From Mytilus trossulus (Eukaryota; Mollusca; Bivalvia; Mytilida; Mytilidae): a DNA stretch of 64,000 nucleotides. Positions 23,601-34,364 of the stretch are shown one piece after another. The DNA lies in the NCBI RefSeq assembly GCF_036588685.1, contig NC_086375.1:10285916-10349915 (forward strand), written 5' to 3'. The first letter of the stretch is position 1; the number at the start of each line of letters is the position of its first letter. The translations under genes and the position numbers were made by a program. The notes under the pieces were generated by a model. The model saw only the letters and a program-made list of their open reading frames with translations. It searched no databases and was not told the origin of the DNA.

Positions 23601-26600
23601 TTAAAAGACGAAGAGCTATATATGTTTGTATGTTTTCTATGAGAAAATGTCTTGTTTCAGGATTATCAAGATCAGGTATGTGATTTGTGAATTTTGGTAT
23701 AAAAGTGGTTTAATGTGTGGACTTTAATTTGCAGCTAAAAACATAAGTCAATTATACTAATTTTCCATTTCGAAAGAGCCCACACCACAGTACAGATATT
23801 CATACATAACTTTATTTGCAATACAAACAAAAATCAATTTTGGTCATGGCAAATACATAGACAAAACAAACATAATGAAAACTCGATAATAATAGAATAC
23901 ATGTTAAAAATAGTTATTGCCGTCTCCTTTCCTCAGTTCTAATGACTCTTTCATAAAAGAAGCAACTGCTATTTTTGCAATCTATATTAGACAAAAGTAT
24001 ATATAGAACTGTGAATTTATGGTATTGTTTCAATTTCTACTCACTCTGTTCTTTTGAAAACGTTTTCTCTTAAAATCGTATCCGATCAGTCATCTTAGGT
24101 GTTGGGGTTGTGGTTTCACTAACTTAGCACCTGAATTGGAAATACAATTAATACCTTTTTCAGCCAAAACATAGATTCAAATCTATTACAGTAAACACTG
24201 GCATAATATGCAGTGAAATATGTATAAGTCTCAAGCTATTTAGATTAGTACACTTACTTACTACTCAGCTACAGCCAAAACTGGATCTAAAGCTAGATTT
24301 TGATTTGTATACGTCTGTTGTTTGACAGTTTTCAGATGGATAAAATAAAAAAAATCTTGATTCATTAAAACACCATTTCGTTTATTTAGAATCTACAATT
24401 TGAGCGTTGTCTTAGAGAACGATTTAAAAATGTCTTTGTAGCTTTATGCCAAAGACTAAAACTATGGCTCTATAACGCATTATCACAACTTTATTGTAGA
24501 TATCTTTCAAACCAATCCAAGCCTTTTCACCATTTCTTCAAGTTTAAATTCATATCTTAGTTTATTTTGTGTTGTTTGGTTGCTGTCTTGTCACCTCTAA
24601 TTGGTATTACTCATTAAACATTCATAACGATCTATAACACGTATATATGCATGAATTTTTAACATCAACACGTCTATATGACTGATCACAAACTATCGTA
24701 CAAGATTTTTGTTTTAGCAGCTAGTACAGGGTCATTTGCCGTTTAACATTTTTTTGGTGTTATTTCATAAAAGCAAGGACATGTAACTGTATATGTGAAC
24801 TACCTATGTGAACGACTTTTAAATGGTATTTACAAAATAGTTCTAGTGTAATGTCCACCTCATACACTTGGTGATGGTTAGTTTTTATTAATGGACAAAA
24901 TCTAAAAAAGAACACCTCGAGAAACAAAATGAAATTCGCAATTGTTTTAACATTGTCGAAACCTCATGGTCAATGCTCAATCCGATGTATATTGAATATC
25001 CTGTTAGACTAGACGAGTATGAGTTATTATTTAAAAAAAGGTTGTTCGTTTTCTGATAGTTTGTATTGCTTCACCTTTTGTTATCTCGAGGCTTTGTACT
25101 AGTTGTATATGTTTCTAAACGATATTGGGTTTGTTCATAGTTCTTTGTACTCTGTTGAATAGTTGTCTCATTGTCAAACATAACATACAACCTTACTCGT
25201 TTGCAAAGCAAAGGCTATTTTCTTTTATGCCATATGGTGTTAATGATTGCTCGCCGTTGTTATAAAGTGTGTTTTATGGTGACCACAAATACATTTTTCG
25301 GTAAACTGGTTCCCCTTGGTCGCTGTGTCATTCATGCACTGCCACCAAATTCTGCTTTAATTTACTCGCGTACATATAAACTTTGAATATTTATATTACA
25401 GACAGAATCCAGATTAGGATATAATAACGACTTCCGGTATTCGTCCCCACCCCCAATGAGACTACAGAGAGAGATGACCATGCCTGCCAGGACAGAGGAA
25501 CCACTAGATCCAATCACAAGACAGTATTACAATCGGCTGTTTCACAGATCTCAAAGTCCAGACATGTAATGACACTATTGTTTTTCATTGCTATAAATGA
25601 TTCTGGTATTAGAGATTTCTCGATAAGAGACATACCATATTGTTTTCTATACATAAATGGATTATTTATAAGTAAGTTAAAAAAAACTTTAATCTCATCG
25701 AAGATACTAGGCTTGTTATTTTGTACACCAGACGCGCTTTTTGTTGGCAAAACGCTCCTTATTGACGCATAAAAATAAGTTGTTGCCTACCCTTTTTTCA
25801 ACCGTGTATTTTGACGAATATGTGTGACATCCAACATAAACAAAAAGTTATCTTATATTGCCGTTATCTTTTATACTGTGGAAGAACATGTTTACGGACT
25901 AATTTATTTTGTTTATAGCGCTTGTCAAGCAAGATAGTTGAACTAAAACTGGGCATGTATAGATCAAAAGTCACAATTTTTCGTAACGCAAATAGTACTT
26001 GATAAAAATATATGTGTATTGGTCTATAATAGAAAATGCTTAATTATTGAAAATTGTACCTCCTTTTTAGGAATCTTAACCGAATGGGACGAGCTGGTGG
26101 CAGATGGCGTCATATAACTTCTTGTTTTGCAAACACAGGATCTCATATGTCTTTTGTAGAAGGTACGCACATTTTTAAATCCAAACACAGTACATCATTT
26201 ACCCTATTAATCATTAAAAAAATGGTAGCAATATTGCCAGTTTTCAAACAAAGTATATATGTTTTTTTTAATGAAACCGTTGTTTACCGTTAAAGTAAGG
26301 CAAATGTACCCTTTTTGGGCTACTCTATAATAAATATCATCACACCGTATGTTTTATTTCAAAGATTCAAAACTTTCGATAGACAAGTCTTTTAACTTTG
26401 AATTTTACACTACCACTATAATTACTAATATTTTATAAACATTATTTTCCAGGTACAGTTAAACAGGTAGACAACAATTTTATGTTACCAAAGAGACAAC
26501 CAGCTCAAAAAATAAGTTTTTCAAATAGCATGGCTAATCCAAGGACAATGTACAGAGCGCCATCCGCCACGAAACGGAAACCAAAATACAATTCTACTTA

Positions 26601-29600
26601 CTATGATCATGCCAAAAATGGATTTAAATATTGGTATCAAGAGCAAAATAAGCCAATGGATCGTAAGTCTTTTTAACAAACAAGTTTTGTTTCAAATCTC
26701 ATGAAAATAATCTAAAATTTACCAGCTAGTGAGAAATTTGTTTGAGAAATTGTTCTCGCCTTTGTGCGTTAAGCCCGAAGTTAGAATGGTAGGGCTGGTC
26801 GAACGGATTTTTACTCATTTTTCATTGGTAATTAATGTTTTTATAAGTTTTTGCTTAAAAGTTACGTTTAAAAAACCCAATGAAAAGCCGTTATCGGATT
26901 GTATTTATCGTATAGTGTTGGCTACTTGTTCTCAAGTTCAGCCTGATTGAACGACTGGTTGTGCTCAAGGTCAGATAGTGCGGCTTCTTGTTCTCAAGGT
27001 CACATTGAACAGCTTCTTGTTCTCAAGGATACATTGAACCGCTTTTTTTTGTTCTCCCGTTCAGATTGTGTGGCATCATGGGTTGTTCTCAATGTCATAT
27101 TGAACAGGAACTTGTTCACAATGTCAGATTGAACGGCTCCTTGTTATCAAGGTCAGATTGATCAGCAACTTGTTATAAGGGTCAGATTGAACGGCAACTT
27201 GTTCACAAGGTCAGATTGAACGGCTACTTGCTCTCAATGTCCAATTGACCTCACTTGTTCTCGAAGTCAAATTTAACGAAATTTTGTATATAGCTAGTTT
27301 GCGAAGGCGAGAATATGTTCTCTTCCTTTAATTCCAATATTTTGAATGAGAGAGCTATGTACTCAGACAATCAAAGGACGGTATTTTGTTTTATTTTCTC
27401 CCATGCTTTTTCTGACTTGATGGTAGAATTTGAATAAATTTGAATACACGCAAAACCTTTAAATATAATTCAAACTTCGATGAACCCATTATAGTAGTTG
27501 CTGTGAGTTTATTATGTATTTGTGTGCATTTTTCTTTGCACCTTTTATTAGATCAAATGGTATATTACTCTTTCATTAATTAAGAACGGTAACAAACCAA
27601 ATATTTATTTATTATTTTATCATTTTAAAACAGGTCGCACTAGAGCCCCATTATTATACTCCTGTTAACCAGTCAGGTACATCCCACTTTGTAGATAATT
27701 GAATATTGTTCACCGTATTTGTGGAACGTTATCACGGGAAAGGACTGTAGATTAGAACTACCTTAATATTACTCACATTATTTTGTGGGACGTTATCACG
27801 GGAAAGGACTGTAGATTAGAACTGGGAGAGGTGTTGGTCTCACAGCATGCATTCAATTTATTTGCACTTTCCTATTTTTTTTAATACTGTGTGCCAAATA
27901 CAACCAAGGAAGAGATTTTCGTTTGATTTCTCAAAAAATATATGAATAATATTTATTTGGATGAGAATAAAGCTAAGGAATAAAGCTTTAAATTCATAAG
28001 ACTTTCTCTTACAAATACAACCACAATTCAAATTCCTGGATTGCAAAGATGTGACTCCTTAAATTTAAAAAAAAAAACAATTATCATTATTAGTCAATTG
28101 GTTCTGAAATTACTTTCTTTGAGTACTACTTGACACACAGTACAATTTTTATCAGATTTTTTTTTATGTCCTCAAATGTCACCGTTTATTTAGTAGCATT
28201 TTAGTATGTATTTTTAATTGTACAAACTAGGCCACTGTAGACGGGTTTAGACATGATTGATGTACGGCAAAACCAATAGTGTGTAGAAATGTTTCTTGAA
28301 AAACATAATCTATATCTAATACATATTAAATGTCTCCCTCTGCAATCAGAAATAAAATAATAATATCTGAAAGTAAGATCTAGATTGTATTGAATTAAAT
28401 AATTTAAAATTGGAAAATCTTGAAATTTTAGCGGAATGGGACGAAACCTTACTAGATAGTTTAGTTAATGATAGATACATAACGGTAGTATTTAGTTAGA
28501 GAGGCAATGTTGATTGGTTGTATTTATGGTATAATTCATTTGATTGGCTATTAACAGTTGGATTAAGGAAATCTATTGGAGCCAAAGGTACCTGGCTGGG
28601 AGTGGCTGGAACACTCCCTAATCCTCTTTCTGGATTGAACTGATTTTGGTAAAGGGAATGTTTGATGTGTTTTATCAACTAACATATAAACAAGTAGATT
28701 TTAATATCCGAGAATTATATGTGTATATCAGTATATACAGGAATGTTTTGCTAGCTAACAATGAAATGAATTGCGTAAGGACGAATTTATTTGTAAGAAA
28801 CCTGACTGCATGGTGTGTTCTATTATTTATTGCATGTATAATATCATCTTTATGTCATATGTCAAGGAAATAACAGATTTTCACATGCATTGAAACTGCA
28901 GTTTTTTTTTTAACTTGCTATGCATGTATACTTTATCATAATGAAATTTCCTGAACAGGTGATTTTGAAAGGTTGTATATATAACAGTCCTCTTCAGGCG
29001 ACTAATCGTTTTCGATTTCGATTTCATTTTATATTTTTAATGGATTTAAATAAAAAAGATATAAAAATTATTTTTTTCACTGAATATGTTATGTTTTGTT
29101 AGCTTGCAGATTGTCAAGTGCAAGAAGAATAAGACATACTTTTGTTAAATTTCACTCCAAAAGTCGCAAAGTTCATTATAACTCCCAATTTTGTGGGGAA
29201 AACATGACGAAAATAAAAAAAAATAATTGACAAACCTTTGATACATTTACAAAAACGGTCCAAATAAAAAAAAATGTTCAAGCTTTAAAATGTCATAGGT
29301 TATATCATAAGTTTAATCGGGCATATAGTACTGTAATCCATATATTTGTGGAAGAAATTTGAGTAAGAAAAATCCAGACAAAACACAAACTTTACACATA
29401 TGTTTAAAATAATTTACCCCAAAAAAGCTTAAAAACAACATGATGAGTTGGGTCAATCTATGTATATGTGTCGTACATATGGCCGGTAGTGGTATATACA
29501 AATGGACGTTATACATTAAACTTGTATAATTATTTTTTACATACCTATATATTATTTATATAAGTCTCGATGGAGCAATCTTTGATTTTTTTTACAGTTT

Positions 29601-30075
29601 CACATGAGAAAAGGAGATTTCAACATTATGTATTGTCGATTTTTTTGCGATTTACCCCTTAGTAATGCAATATATATTGTCCAAAGTACGGAATCATTAG
29701 TCTACAATATTATTTCTATTTTTACATCTTGGAAAAAGCAGTATTGATCATTATTGAATTTTAAAGAACCATCAAGAGTTAAAAACAATATACGTTGGAA
29801 ACATTTTCCACAATATTATACTAGTATATATTTAAGCTGTTGGTTGTACATCTATTGAGATTTAGGTTAAACATGAATGCATAAATAGACTTGCTTTTAT
29901 TATTTTTCTTTATTGTTTTTTTCAGTTAAACTGTTGCCTTTGTTGATAATAAGATTTTTAAAAAGTACATGTATCAAACTGCTTATGATCTATTTTCACA
30001 AATTTATCATTCCAATATTTTTCAGTGGCACCCAGTCTTTGGATAACAGGACGAGCCAGTGAAGAAATTTATTAA
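17597..30075 (+). CDS. Unrecognised Tyr/Pro/Arg-rich protein, 7 coding exons, 244 aa
   Basis: Exons 17597-17652, 23155-23302, 23661-23675, 25402-25565, 26071-26162, 26453-26662 and 30026-30075 join with GT-AG introns and compatible phases into 735 nt. The protein starts MAGQIRRPYTSYEMRGYD. It has an acidic-aromatic part (YPSDVYEEDPYGD, about 20-32), a Pro/Gly/Arg segment (PSPPPNPTGRYGAY onward, about 36-62) and a 5-residue microexon DYQDQ (69-73). A DPITRQYYNRLF stretch follows, then a basic C-terminal half containing KRKPKYNSTYYDH. No signal peptide, membrane segment, coiled coil or known domain is visible. Composition recalls cilia- or sperm-associated structural proteins, but that is only an impression. 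The consistent phases across six introns are the main evidence that it is a real gene. Two alternative last exons (27634, 28432) also fit. Confidence 0.7.
18565..18655. repeat. Fragment of 'ggatcc' dispersed repeat
   Basis: A G-run followed by 'gtggacgatcaacgcatttg' matches 52050-52080 ('ttggatgatcaatgcatttg'), a non-coding dispersed element. Confidence 0.5.
20045..20420 (+). repeat. Diverged tandem duplication, period about 190 bp
   Basis: 'tgttttattgaa', 'gttctctcattgaact', 'ccttttatttc' and 'tttatatatttctttt' occur in the same order twice, about 190 bp apart. In intron 1 of the unknown gene. Confidence 0.65.
20590..20960 (+). repeat. Diverged tandem duplication, period about 160 bp
   Basis: 'ttgtagcatattaaaact' occurs at about 20632 and 20791, and 'gcctctgaaaattctttca' variants follow. 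Same intron. Confidence 0.55.
22538..22615 (+). repeat. 39-bp tandem duplication
   Basis: 'accaaacgactgg' and 'caggtagggttttatttctt' are repeated with a 39-bp period. Confidence 0.75.
23155..23302 (+). CDS. Unknown gene, coding exon 2 (Pro/Gly/Arg-rich)
   Basis: 148 nt after acceptor TTTACAG; donor GTAATA. Clearly more GC-rich than the flanking introns. Confidence 0.78.
23400..23455 (+). repeat. SINE-like tail (family T)
   Basis: 'gttgtctctttgacacattc' plus 'cccatttt', as at 2930-2985. Confidence 0.5.
23661..23675 (+). CDS. Unknown gene, 15-nt microexon (DYQDQ)
   Basis: GATTATCAAGATCAG lies between acceptor CTTGTTTCAG and donor GTATGT. Phase 0 on both sides, so inclusion or skipping keeps the frame. 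Confidence 0.55.
25402..25565 (+). CDS. Unknown gene, coding exon 4
   Basis: 164 nt, acceptor ATTACAG, ends GACAT before donor GTAATG. If the intron is retained the frame ends at once in ATG TAA (25564-25569). Confidence 0.75.
26071..26162 (+). CDS. Unknown gene, coding exon 5
   Basis: 92 nt after acceptor CCTTTTTAG; donor GTACGC. Encodes NLNRMGRAGGRWRHITS and onward. Confidence 0.7.
26453..26662 (+). CDS. Unknown gene, coding exon 6 (basic)
   Basis: 210 nt after acceptor TTTTCCAG; donor GTAAGT. The most distinctive exon: TMYRAPSATKRKPKYNSTYY, then a FKYWYQEQNKPM run. Confidence 0.78.
26929..27285 (+). repeat. 29-bp minisatellite, about 12 diverged copies
   Basis: Typical unit 'aaggtcagattgaacggc' followed by 'aacttgttctc', with length variants of 27-34 bp. 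In the unknown gene between exon 6 and its terminal-exon candidates. Confidence 0.75.
27634..27668 (+). CDS. Alternative terminal exon a of the unknown gene
   Basis: After acceptor AAAACAG, exon 6 would continue as RRTRAPLLYSC then TAA. The phase fits. Alternatively, internal GTACAT at 27677 could be a donor. Confidence 0.35.
27721..27823 (+). repeat. 39-bp direct repeat, 64-bp period
   Basis: 'cgttatcacgggaaaggact' followed by 'gtagattagaact' occurs at 27727 and 27791. Confidence 0.85.
28432..28499 (+). CDS. Alternative terminal exon b of the unknown gene
   Basis: After acceptor ATTTTAG, exon 6 would continue as PEWDETLLDSLVNDRYITVV, then FS and TAG. The acidic tail is plausible, but the polypyrimidine tract is weak. 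Confidence 0.35.
30026..30075 (+). CDS. Unknown gene, candidate terminal exon 7
   Basis: Acceptor ATTTTTCAG is the best of the three candidates. Encodes APSLWITGRASEEIY then TAA. A polyadenylation signal follows at 30317-30322. Confidence 0.55.
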
Positions 30076-30316
30076 ACTACGTCAATAATTTATTTAGAAA
30101 AAAAAACAACAACAAGGCAATGCAAATTATTGTAAAATTGTCATATTTGCTCACCAGAACGATCTGACCAGGACCAATTTTAAAGAACTTTTTGTATAAA
30201 GCTATGTTATTTATTAAATTATATAGAAGACCCTAGTCAATCTTAATATTCTGTGATATTGCTCATCCCTGTGACATTTGCTTGATCAGATTCTAAGTTA
30301 TTTATACACACTGGTA

Positions 30317-30322
30317 AATAAA
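30317..30322 (+). terminator. Polyadenylation signal AATAAA, unknown gene
   Basis: AATAAA 242 nt after the stop at 30075. Confidence 0.45.
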
Positions 30323-30479
30323 ATATTTAAATACTAAATTGTTTGTTCATTATTGGTATCGTTGCCTTCTATAACTAGAGTGCACACGCTGAAATGTCTT
30401 GCCTTCTATATCAATCATTGATATTATGATGATAGTCCTAAATATAAAGCTTTTCTACAACTATCACATAAACCTATTA

Positions 30480-31460
30480 TGATCCAAGAAAATGAGGTCA
30501 AGGTCATATCAACCGAAAAAGAAATACATGTACACCTTATAATCATTCAATACACTAAATATAGTTGACCTATTGCTTATAGTTTCTAAGAAACAGACTA
30601 AACCAAAAATAACTAAACATTAACCAATGAACCAGTCAACTGAGGCCAGATTAACCATGTCAGGAAGATATGTACCGCTTGCAATCCTTCCATACAACAA
30701 GTATAGTTGACCCATTGCTTATGGTTTAATAAAAAACAGACCAAAACACAAAAGCTAAACACTGAAAAATGACAGAACAGTGAAAATGAAGTCAAAATCA
30801 ACTAAATCCTGCGAGACTGACCTGTACATCATAAAATATTTCCATACACCAAATATAGTTGACCTATTGCATATAGTATTAGAAAAAAAGACCAAGACTA
30901 CAAAACTTTACTTTGACCTCTGAAGTTCTAAACCATGAAAATGAGGTTGAGGTCAGATGACACCACCATCTAGACATGTACACCTTTTAATCATTCCATA
31001 CATCATATATAGTAGACCTATTACATACAGAATAAGAAAAACAGACCAAAAACACAAAAACTTTACATTAACCACTGAATCATGAACATGAGGACAGTTG
31101 GACATGCACATCTTAGTACTTCCATACACCGAATATACTAGACCTATATTGCTTATAGTATGAGATATGGTCTTGACCATCCAAACCTAAACCTAGTTCA
31201 CTGATCCATGAAACAAGGTCGAGGTCAAGTGGAAACTGTCTGACGGACATGAGGACCTTGCAAAGTATTCACATACCAAATATAGTTGTCCTTTTTCTCA
31301 AAATAAGAGAGAAATTAACATTACAAAAAATCTTAACTTTTTCAAGTAGTCACTGAACCATGAAAATGAGGTCAAGGACGATAGACATGTGATAGATTGA
31401 AACTTCGTAAATAAGGGATTTATATACAAAATATGAAGCATCCAGGTTTTCCATCTTCTA
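30480..31460 (+). repeat. Degenerate tandem repeat, period about 150 bp
   Basis: 'aaatatagttgacctattgc' variants recur near 30556, 30703, 30847, 31002, 31128 and 31275, each followed by a polyA-rich 'agaccaaaa' stretch and 'atgaggtcaaggtca'. Common repeat architecture in bivalves; no coding frame. Confidence 0.65.
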
Positions 31461-33330
31461 GAATAAAAAGCTTAAGAAGTTAGCTTCAAAAGTAGATGGG
31501 TATTTAAATATACAATATATAATATATATGACCATAACCCCCAAAATCAATCACAACCTTCCTTGTTTTTTATATAAATCTTGTGTTTGAATTTCATAAA
31601 TTATTATTTCATTGTATTTACTTATACTAAAGATATTGTCTAGAAACCAAATGTCTGCGACAGTGTGATACCAATATACGACCACAAAATATTTGTAGTC
31701 ATATAAATATATAATATGCAATATAGTTGCTCTAGCGCAAAGGCAGTGTATTGTATTTAGCTTTTCTGCATACCTTTAAACATTCTTTCATGTAATCTAG
31801 TGCATCTCAATTCTCAAATATTGAATCGAATACACAACTCTGTTCAAGTGACTAGATAAGTCAGAATCACACAAATAGCCGTCTCAAAAAGCTGTAAATC
31901 TGCAATTTCAAAAACATGTGGACTCAAAAATGCATGGATAGTAGTATCCAACTCTCAAGACCAATACCATTTGATGAAAAATTTCCCTTATCAAGGAAGA
32001 GTCATCAGCATTGTTGAAAGAAACACAAACTTGACCTGCAACTCATCATGGTAGCCTCGGATATAAAAAAATCAGGGCAAACCTGAAGCTTATAAAAAGT
32101 CTTTTTACTGTGTTTTTCAAGAATTATTTTAATAAATATCGAAACCAGTAATTTCTTCAATAATCAGCAGACCAGAAAGAAACTTGAACTAGATATGTAA
32201 CACATCATGGTCAACTCAGTCACATATCAAAAATCAGCCCAATGTCTGAAAGCATTTACAAAACCAGGTGCTCCACAGAGCGCAGCTCTATACGACCACA
32301 GAAGTCGAACCCTGAACAGTTGGAACCAGTATCATATGGACACAACATTCAAGTTTGATACAGCTCTGAATTTGGATTGTGATCAAATTTGACATAATAC
32401 CAGTTTCTGACACAAAACAAAATGTCAAGATCTTACAAATTTATTGTGCAATATTGTGCAATTAAAGATTTCTTCTTTTAACTTTTCATTTGAGATATAG
32501 AAATTGAAAACAACTATCCCCACCTTTTTTTGGCAATTAGTCCAAAATCTGACATTTCTTTATACATAATATACAAGAAGTATTAGGGAGGTAAATCCAA
32601 ACATACCCAACATATATAGTTAAATGTTTTAAAATTACCTCCCATTACACTGCTTTTAAATTGTTGCAATTGTCCATTGACCAGAAATACCTAGTTTTCC
32701 CCCTTTTTTTACCCCTAAATCTGAATCATTTAGAGCCATTACCTCTAAAGGTCAATACTTACCACCCCTTCCTGGTATGGACACTTGTGGTTTAATTTCA
32801 GAGGGATTTATACACTTAGACACAAGTTGTTGTCTGTTACAAGAAAAATACTTCTTTTTGGCCCCTTTTAGTCCTTGATTCCTACACTGTTTGCCCAATA
32901 ACCCCTTATAATAAATCCCAACCTTATACTTATTAAACATTGCGGTAAAATTTTAGATCAATTGAAATACCAATACACAACTTTTTGTCCTGTAAATAGA
33001 TAAATGCTGTTTTTGGCCCCCTTATTCCTAAACTTTTGGGACCATAACCCCCAAAACCAATCCCAAGCTTCCTTTTGTGGTTATATGCATTGTGTTAAAT
33101 TTTTTTATTGATTTCTTTTTACTTATTCAAAAGTTATTATCTCGAAAAATATCTAAATTACTATTTTTTTTAGAAGGCATAATTTCAGAATGGCCTTTTA
33201 GAATATAATCCATAATTTAATTTTCAAAGCATAATGTCAATTTTTTTATATCCCTAGTTGGCTTGTACATTTTTGTAAGTTTACAAATACAAAGAAGCCC
33301 AATTCATTCAAAATGCTTCATTATCATGAT
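31390..33330 (+). repeat. Bivalve dispersed repeat, family B (broken copies)
   Basis: A 3' fragment (to about 31770) is followed by a second copy starting near 32160. The second includes 'gctccacagagcgcagctct' and 'gaaccctgaacagttgga' and continues to 'ggaccataacccccaaaacc' near 33045. The order matches the fuller copy at 47940-49920. The open frame at 32207-32392 is part of it. Confidence 0.6.
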
Positions 33331-33509
33331 GTCTTGCAGTATACTTGCAAGATGGGTTATTTAAGTCAATGATGAATATTCTTCTACAGTAGTCCTTTGT
33401 TAATCAATGTACATGATGTCTTATTGTAATTTTGCTTAGTTTCTTTTGTTACCTATTCTGACATCGAACTAGGTCTTTTTTTACATGGTGTTTTTACTAT
33501 GCATAGTGC

Positions 33510-33770
33510 TGTTTGTTTCTCATACATTGGCTAGTGATATAGGGGGAGGGGGAGATCTCACAAAATATGTTTAACCCTGCCCCAAGCCAGGAGCCTCTGG
33601 TCTTTGTTAGTCTTGTAGTTTATTATGACATCCATTAGCACTGAACAAGTACACATTTTGTTAAGGAGCCAGCTGAAGCCAGACACTGGGTGTGGGTTTT
33701 TCTGGCTGTGTTGAAGACCCATCTACTCTTTGATCAGGTTGTCCCTTTGTGTGTCATATTCCCAACTTCA
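33510..33770 (+). repeat. Dispersed bivalve repeat (family T)
   Basis: 'acattggctagtgatatagg', then 'atgtttaaccctgccccaag' and a 'gttgtccctttgtgtgtc' tail; same order as 9640-10022. Confidence 0.6.
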
Positions 33771-33813
33771 ATGTACTATAAATGTAAATAAATAACTTTC
33801 TCATGACAACATG

Positions 33814-33819
33814 TTTATT
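33814..33819 (-). terminator. Candidate polyadenylation signal of SNRPD2
   Basis: AATAAA on the minus strand, about 370 nt after the SNRPD2 stop. Confidence 0.4.
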
Positions 33820-34189
33820 GGTATAAAATGAACATTTGCTAATGTACATATAAAATAATGACCATGAATGAATGAAGATGACTGAATGTAAAAATTCTTT
33901 CTTTTAGACATTTTGTTGGTGTCAGAGTATCTAAATCATGATTGAACAAGTCATTTCTATTCAGATCTGATGCAACAAACCAAAACTATTCTGAACAAAG
34001 ATGTTGTTTTGTTAAAAGATATTTAAGTCTTTTTAATTAAGACTCCACGATTTGAATTTGAAATTACCAGCCTATCGAGAGAGAACAAGTCTGACAGATA
34101 ACATAGTAAATACACAATACTGCATCTTTGCAATCCTGTTTTTACAATACAAAATATTCTGATTTCACATAGAACACCACTATATTTTT

Positions 34190-34364
34190 TTATTTGCTGG
34201 TAGCCATTGGATTCCTGAGAACCAAGATAACGGAATCTCCTCGTAAGAACATTTTTGAGATATATCTGTCTTTGTTCACGGGCTTGGATTTCTTCTTTCC
34301 TTTTCCTGTTTTAGGGGTCTCTGTCCACATTTCCTTAACATTTTCCAATACCATATTGCAATGT
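34190..34364 (-). CDS. SNRPD2: SNRPD2 coding exon 3
   Basis: 175 nt; acceptor ATTTCAG ends at 34365. Encodes [17 protein letters not shown] through NPMATSK and the TAA stop. Confidence 0.96.

Noticed and set aside
32207-32392. Open frame resembling a small protein
   Set aside because: It is part of dispersed repeat family B and recurs, broken, at 47960-48090.
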